A stretch of 64,000 bases of DNA, taken from contig OZ020517.1 in assembly GCA_963971425.1 (NCBI GenBank), forward strand, positions 684,501-748,500. Reading direction: 5' to 3'. Positions 58,821-64,000 of the stretch are shown here, piece after piece. The translations under genes and the position numbers were made by a program. Each line of letters opens with the position of its first letter. Position 1 is the stretch's first letter. The notes beneath the pieces are model-generated. The model ran no database searches and was not told the origin of the DNA. It saw only the letters and a list, made by a program, of their open reading frames with translations. This DNA comes from Bryoerythrophyllum caledonicum. Its lineage: Eukaryota > Streptophyta > Bryopsida > Pottiales > Pottiaceae.

Positions 58821-61105
58821 CTAGTCAATATTCATCGGGCTATTAGTAGTGCTACTCGCCCCTGCCTCGTTGTCGTGTGCCCCTACGTGCATAGGGAGGT
58901 CTTCATCTGAGCCCAATACAAGTCTACGAGACGCCGATCGTGTTCTCCTCGCTGGTCCATCTTCATCCAACACGGCCCTTAGGATTTGGGATTGCATGAG
59001 TTGGTCGAGCGTTTGCCGTGTCCCTGGACTGTGCACATCGAGCAAGAAGTCGATTCCGTCATTTCGGAAAATTTCTTTCCACTCTGATTCCGATAATTGT
59101 CTTAGTTCTTGCGGGTCCGGTTGGTCAACGTCGTGAGAAATGCGATCCCCATTGCCGTCTGTGATGCGAACTCCGTCAACGGCCCACAACCATTGCCGTG
59201 GATGAGGTCCAAAACGAAATTGCTCCTCGTTCTCGTCCCAATGGCCATTAAAGCATTGGTAGAAGAAATTTCGTTTTCCTTGACCGTATTTGTCCTTTAA
59301 CGGGATCAAACTCTTACACACCCAGACAATCTGATCCGGGTCCCTTTCCCAACCCCACTCGTTTGAGAGGTGCATCTTATCCAACGAGTGCATCTTCAGT
59401 TTCCAGCTCCACACCAAATCCTTTCCCCACATCTGTGATTGATCAGGGGCATTCGTCACATTGAACTCCCAATGCGGGGCATGTATGGAACTAATCCAAA
59501 AAGTTCGTACAATCGCTCGTGAAAAGGGGCCTTGCACAATGAGCACCGCCGGCGTACAACCATCAAGCTAATCAAGCAAAATGGATGGTACAAGTGCTCA
59601 CAAGTGCCTAAATGCATCCCACCTTCTGGACCAAATGGGTTTAGACAAATTGAGCAAGTTGTACCGTCGGATACGAAGCTCGAAGGTTGTGGCCACAATA
59701 ACATGGGGTTGCGCCGATGATCGAGTGTGGATGAAACCTCCTTTTTGAAATCCCATTTGTAACGGGACAAATCGATGGTTGTTTGCCCACCGGCGGTTTT
59801 CACCATCGCCATTTCATCCATCTTGAAAAGATCATCTACGAGGGCCCACGATGTCAAACCAAACACCCTCTCCTGGTTGTTTTCGGTATAGTTGTTGTCA
59901 ATTTTTTGGAATTCCGCCACCAATTGTCGGGATCGATCGACCGTGAAGACGCATGCCAACTTCCATGGATAGTAATGTTCTACCAACACATCCAAGCGAC
60001 TTTGTAGTCTTGAATTCTCTTCAAGCGCTTTAGCCAGCTCTTTGCCGCCGTCACCCGCCGCACCTTCTTCTTTGTTGACCATAGCTTTGTCTGTGTTGGT
60101 AGGGGCCTCATCAAACGACAGTGAATCGTCTTGAGTTGACACGTGTACAAGCCCTTCCTCCTCCTGTCGTGGATTCCGATCTTCTGTGGTCATTGTACTA
60201 GCTTGTAGGGCAAGTCGGAGCTCCTCCATATCACGTCGTTGCTGGTCAATAACAATGTTTTTATCATTGACTTCGAATCTCAACTTGCGAACCTCATCGC
60301 ACAATGACAATAGTTCTGTCGTCTTCCCTTCCAATTGGTTCAGCAAGGTCTGGATAGTGCTGGCAAAAATAGCACCAGTAGAAGCTTCTAACGTTCGATC
60401 AACAACCGCGGGGGATTGTACCTGAGCTACAACTTCATCAATGGTATCGTTAACGACTATGTTAACCGTCTGTTCCGCCCTCCTTCGTTTGGTGCGCGCT
60501 TGTGTCCTTTGGCTCCTTGTGATTGGAACGTGGGATCCGTCAGAGTCAATATCCGTATTTGAGGGATCGGTCTCGTACGTGTCGACCGGTTCAGTCTTCG
60601 CCATCAATTTGCCCAATCCGCCTTCTGGATACCTCCGTGTCCCCATTGGAATCAATCCATTCGCCGGAGAAGGAACTTTTATGCTATCTCCCATGGCTTT
60701 CAAGGTGGACCAATCCACCCTCTTGCCCAACTTTACCTCCGCGTGGACACCTCGCGCAAGGAAGAAATTTACTTCATTGCGTTTGATATAAGGGATGTCG
60801 TACAAGACCTGATATACTTCAATGCACCGATTCTTGAACGCCTCGTCGGTGCACTTCCATAAATTTGCCCTGTGAAAGCGTCGGTGATAATTGTGTCGCT
60901 CCTCCGGGAAAGCCTTGTCGATATGGCACCACTCGATGAAGTTTGCGCAATCCTCGAAACTCCATGGCTCCGGAACTTCTTCCCAACCTTTAAAAGCCAA
61001 TTTAAGAGGATTCCGAAGCACATGCAACCTCTTCCGTTGTTTGTTTCCTGATCGTAGTCGACTCTTGTCTCATTCTTCTTTATTCATTTTTACCGGCGTG
61101 CCCAT
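58821..61105 (-). pseudogene. Coiled-coil RING-H2 protein B
   Basis: Best copy of the RING cargo. The ATG at 61,105 leads to an in-frame TGA at codon 12; the paralogous fragment has CGA (Arg) there, so it is a C-to-T change. The next usable frame starts at 61,027. Conserved N-terminal domain (GWEEVPEPWSFEDCANFIEWCHIDKAF to VDWSTL), basic segment (RTQARTKRRRAEQ), coiled coil (about 60,380-60,180), Glu-rich linker, then RING-H2 at about 59,670-59,535: CSIC...FGPEG...CEHLYHPFC...CSLC with the C3H2C3 ligands all present. Just after it, near 59,475-59,505, a one-base shift breaks the frame; the second frame continues with HWEFNV, KDLVWSWKL, RNFFYQCFNGHWDENE...FGPHPRQW and a basic tail to 58,821. 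RING-H2 proteins commonly act as ubiquitin ligases; the target is unknown. Confidence 0.7.
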
Positions 61106-61229
61106 GGGTGGGGAAAATCTGAATAACGTATGTAATGCGAATGGATGAAGTCCTCACACGACGCCCACAACCAACTCAATAAAGAGGTGGATGAAGAGGG
61201 AGTATGTGAGGCGGGGACAATAAAGGGTG

Positions 61230-61245
61230 TGCACGATATTATATA
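61230..61245 (-). promoter_or_regulatory. TATA-like box for RING B
   Basis: On the minus strand, CTATATAATATC about 130 bases upstream of the RING B ATG at 61,105 and immediately beside the GACGTC array. With the kinase TATA box at 61,532 it forms a divergent promoter pair. Confidence 0.5.
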
Positions 61246-61261
61246 GCCGATAGACGAAGCA

Positions 61262-61520
61262 CTGGTCTAGGGTCCCCGGGCAGGGGCGGGGACGTCTCCG
61301 CGGCATGGGCAAGGACGTCTCTGCCCTTGCTCGTTAGTGGCGGGGACGTCTCCGCCCCATAACAGGGCAGGGGCGGGGACGTCTCCGCCCATAACAGGGC
61401 AGGGGCAGGGACGTCTCCGCCCCTTACCGGGCAGGGGCGGAGACGTCCCCGCTCCTTACCGGGCAGGGGCGGAGACGTCCCCGCCCCTGCCCGGGTAGGG
61501 CGGGGACGTCTCCGCAAACC
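61262..61520. repeat. GACGTC palindrome array between divergent RING and kinase genes
   Basis: About eight units of GGGCAGGGGCGG(G/A)GACGTC(T/C)CCGCCCC with short spacers such as CATAACA and TTACC. It fills the space between two divergent TATA boxes. The ACGT core is what plant bZIP-type factors bind, so a shared enhancer is possible; a transposase-binding role is equally possible. Confidence 0.85.
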
Positions 61521-61531
61521 GAACCCTACCC

Positions 61532-61541
61532 ATATAAATAG
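61532..61541 (+). promoter_or_regulatory. TATA box for kinase B
   Basis: CATATAAATAGG about 190 bases upstream of the kinase B ATG (61,730), directly downstream of the GACGTC array. Confidence 0.6.
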
Positions 61542-61729
61542 GGGACATTTTGTCCTTATTCTCTGCCAAGTCGACTCCCTAGGCCTCACGTGTCAGTTCG
61601 CTTTGCGGCCTGAAAGTGAGTTTGGTGGGTGATCGGGCTTGGCGCATTTATTGTACCTAGACTCTTTGCGGTTTTTTTTAAAACCATCAACTTGGAATTT
61701 CGACCACGGTAGGGAGTTGGCTGTCACAT

Positions 61730-63310
61730 ATGGCAGGAGAAGGAAGTAGGTCGATGGAGAAGCGCCCAGTATTTATGGATTTGGACGATGTTGATAAGAC
61801 GGTGCTTCCGTCCACCAACACGGAGTTGACTTCGGGATCATTGAATCCGTCGTCATCGAGCGGGAAGAGGCGGAAGAAGACACCAAATCCAGACATGCCC
61901 CCGCACGAATACATGGTTGAATGTAGAGGGATTGCCGTCGAGTTTTACAACCGCCGGACGACAGGGGCGTTGACGAGGAGCTATTTGAACGACAACGAAG
62001 AGGGATACCACAAGTTGACGGTTGACATGCAACACGAATTAATGTCAAACCTTGATAAATCTGAGAAATTTAATAATTTCTCAGATTATTGGTTGCATTC
62101 GAAGTGGTTGGACACACAAGTGACCGCACTAACCACCAATATCGTTGCGAATTGGTGTTACGTCACAGGGAAGAAGAAGGATGCAAGCACCTGGAACCTG
62201 GAGGAGCACGCACTAGTGGCGAAGATGAGGATGATCCAGGGCTTCGTTCAACAGTACTCTACTTCCCATAAGAAGAAACTAGCTCCTCGGAAAGCGACTA
62301 TTGAGGAGCAAATTCTGGCTCATTGCGTCGGTGGAACTTTCAAGTGGCTTGAAAGTTGCGCTAAGGTGATTCCAATGGCTGGACAGAAAGCGGTGGGTGG
62401 CTATGGGACTGTTCGGAAGGTGATGATAACCAAATTGGAAAACATTCCAAGTTGGATTTACTTCGCCGGAAAGACTCTGACCAATACCAACGAGAGGGAG
62501 AAGCGCCGAAACATCATCAACGAGGCTGGAGGGTGTCCGGTAGTGCATCCAGGGATCATTCGACTTGCGTACATCCACCCGAAAACTATGGAAGGGTACA
62601 CGCTCTGGTGGAATGGGGGATCTCTGGGGAGTTTTTGGTCCAAGTTTGACTCGAAAGTGGACGAAGCATTGCCGTTTGAACGGATTGAGATGCATCCGAA
62701 TACCGGGTTGTCGATCCAAGAGCTTCGGTGGGTAAAAACTTACCGCCAAAATCGAGTGAACCTCGTGCTATCGTTGCTTGTCATTGTGGGGAAATGCCAC
62801 GACGCGAATTATATACACAATGACATCTCTCCATCGAATGTTTTGCTCCACTTTGATGAGTGGAAACCCGATACGGTGTACATCGGAATTTGCGATTGGG
62901 GGCTTTCTAGTCGGGTTGTGGAGAATGAGCCATCAAGGTATGGTTATCAATTCAAGGAGAAGCTTCAAGAAGAGAGAGAGCGGCGGCAGTTTGTGGCACC
63001 AGAATTGTTCTATATTTTTGGGCCGCAGCACTCCACCAACTTGCTTGAAGTCATGCAACGGTCACACCTCTACTCCAAGGCAGCAGATGCATTTGCGGTG
63101 GGTTGGATTTGTGAAAAGATTTGGAAAGAAGATTGGGACACTTCGTATTTCACCACCAAAAATACGGAGCAGTATGTAAACCTGAAGCTGAAATTTAAAG
63201 CGTTGCGCGAACAATTGCTCAAAGATCGGTCTTCTGTGCCAGATGTTTTAGACACATTAATGAAACCCCCCCACAACTGGACTATGCCTCTATGTTGTTA
63301 CCGACAATAG
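61730..63310 (+). CDS. Protein-kinase-like protein with DWG motif (TE cargo)
   Basis: An intact 526-residue frame. The N-terminal 210 residues hold a disordered start with a basic segment (GKRRKKTPNP) and a helical domain. The kinase-like domain follows: Gly loop GGYGTVRKV (about residue 224), YFAGKTL with the candidate ATP-binding Lys, a Glu in NIINEAGG, HPGIIRL, hinge-like GYTLWWNGGSL, catalytic loop YIHNDISPSNVLLHF (Asp and Asn kept, Lys changed to Ser), metal-binding ICDWGLSSR, VAPELFY (APE-like), and DAFAVGWICEKIW (DxxxxG of helix F). The order matches a eukaryotic protein kinase. The C-terminal lobe is short. It lies head-to-head with RING B and has its own TATA box. Kinase A at 37,132-38,784 is a paralogue. 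Activity is plausible; the substrate is unknown. It is the only unbroken cargo gene here. Confidence 0.78.
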   Translation: MAGEGSRSMEKRPVFMDLDDVDKTVLPSTNTELTSGSLNPSSSSGKRRKKTPNPDMPPHEYMVECRGIAVEFYNRRTTGALTRSYLNDNEEGYHKLTVDMQHELMSNLDKSEKFNNFSDYWLHSKWLDTQVTALTTNIVANWCYVTGKKKDASTWNLEEHALVAKMRMIQGFVQQYSTSHKKKLAPRKATIEEQILAHCVGGTFKWLESCAKVIPMAGQKAVGGYGTVRKVMITKLENIPSWIYFAGKTLTNTNEREKRRNIINEAGGCPVVHPGIIRLAYIHPKTMEGYTLWWNGGSLGSFWSKFDSKVDEALPFERIEMHPNTGLSIQELRWVKTYRQNRVNLVLSLLVIVGKCHDANYIHNDISPSNVLLHFDEWKPDTVYIGICDWGLSSRVVENEPSRYGYQFKEKLQEERERRQFVAPELFYIFGPQHSTNLLEVMQRSHLYSKAADAFAVGWICEKIWKEDWDTSYFTTKNTEQYVNLKLKFKALREQLLKDRSSVPDVLDTLMKPPHNWTMPLCCYRQ

Positions 63311-64000
63311 TTTTTTGTTAATTAGCTGCATTAGTTTCGCATGTGGTGGTTAAATAGGCAATACGGCATCTTCGTAGAAGAATATGTGTACTTGGCAATT
63401 GCCATATGTTATATTTTAATCAATATTGGATACGTCCAAATCTTAAATTTTCAGTCCGAGATTTGCATTTGTTCAAGCACAAATAATTATTGATACACTA
63501 TTGATACACTAAATGTGCACAAGTGAAAGAAATAAATTTATTATTTAGAAAAAAATTGATACATAGTGTAGTAAATGGCATTTCGTGTCTAGTTATGTCA
63601 CTACACTAAGTGCCTCATTTGCAATTAGTGTATGGGTTCACATTTAGTGAATACCACAATAAACATAAATTTTAGTTTACCAACATAGTGTGAATAGTTA
63701 AACACTATTAACTAACTCATGAAGGGGCGGAGACGTCCCCGCCCCTTTATGGGCAGGGGCGGGGACGTCCCCGCCCCACACGGGCAGGGCGGGGACGTCT
63801 CCGCCCACCTCCCTCTTGGCATTAGTCCCCGCTCCTACTCAAACATGACGGTGTCCTACGTGGCAGCCATGAGGTGCCAACATGGCTGCCACGTCGCCTG
63901 TTTTTTACCTAGCGGATAAGTCAACCCTCAATTGATTTACTCGGACGGGCGAGAGCTTTATCGGACGGGCGAATCGGACGGGCGGGCGTACCGGACGTCC
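63311..64000. other. 3' flank of kinase B and terminal arrays
   Basis: AT-rich to about 63,715, with a block (63,540-63,680) shared in reverse complement with 40,370-40,490 ('catacactaattg', 'agtgtagtgac'). Then comes a GACGTC palindrome array (63,720-63,810, three to four units). A 'ggcagccatgaggtgccaacatggctgcc' inverted repeat follows near 63,860-63,890, then CGGACGGGCG repeats from 63,940 to the window edge. The region probably marks a right-hand element end. Confidence 0.6.

Larger units (their letters stand above)
49312..64000. mobile_element. Composite hAT-like element B region with RING and kinase cargo
   Basis: From a CAGGGTTGTC terminus at 49,312 to beyond the window edge. It contains the hAT B transposase, a RING fragment, a full-length RING gene and a kinase gene, each with a GACGTC-rich array upstream, and CGGACG-rich arrays at 49,325-49,430 and 63,930-64,000. 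The left terminus resembles the inward-read right end of element A (CAGGGTTACC). Gene order and orientation differ from element A, so this could be one rearranged element or two nested ones. The right end is not in the window. Confidence 0.4.

Overview
This is eukaryotic, plant-type nuclear DNA. It has spliced genes with GT..AG introns, large AT-rich intergenic stretches and a very high load of transposable elements (TEs). Only one gene looks like an ordinary intact host gene: a three-exon mitochondrial inner-membrane protease subunit 1 (IMP1-like, 9,819-10,662, minus). Plant-style CACTA and Mutator elements, together with a LINE that seems to carry two different endonucleases (an arrangement known from green algae), suggest a streptophyte, possibly a charophyte alga such as Chara. 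The organism is an inference; nothing in the window proves it.

Layout. 1-2.9 kb: a partial unknown ORF and non-coding repeats. 2.99-6.68 kb: a decayed MULE-like transposase with a SWIM zinc finger. 7.36-8.37 kb: a Ty3/gypsy protease fragment. 9.8-10.7 kb: IMP1. 11.39-11.87 kb: a Mutator-type MITE with a 10-bp target duplication. 13.7-14.7 kb: a fragment of a LINE on the plus strand. 15.3-23.2 kb: a long, frameshifted LINE on the minus strand (low-complexity leader, 2A-like peptide, APE endonuclease, RT, RNase H, C-terminal PD-(D/E)XK-like nuclease). 23.2-28.5 kb: an unknown minus-strand gene in two parts, separated by a TCCGGA-rich 3.7-kb insertion that holds a gag-like ORF series.

28.6-39.5 kb (cluster A) and 49.3-64 kb (cluster B) each contain a hAT transposase with a BED-like finger and a long acidic tail, a coiled-coil RING-H2 protein, and a protein-kinase-like protein with a DWG motif. 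Both are bounded by GC-rich CGTCCG/GACGTC arrays. Paralogous proteins recur in both, so I infer a large composite DNA transposon family carrying a kinase and a RING protein. In B the hAT ORF is split by a complete 2,353-bp CACTA element (TSD GAC); removing it restores one reading frame.

42.7-49.2 kb: a four-exon gene predicted to join a ParB/DGQHR-like domain to a beta-class DNA methyltransferase-like domain, an order seen in phage and bacterial ParB-methylase proteins. Its nine visible in-frame stops are eight TAG and one TAA, and all three introns (and no exon) hold copies of a CTCGAGTCGAG-centred palindrome.

Almost every TE gene here is broken by stops or frameshifts, so the window is mostly a graveyard of elements. 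The intact kinase ORF (61,730-63,310) is the best candidate for a functional TE cargo gene.
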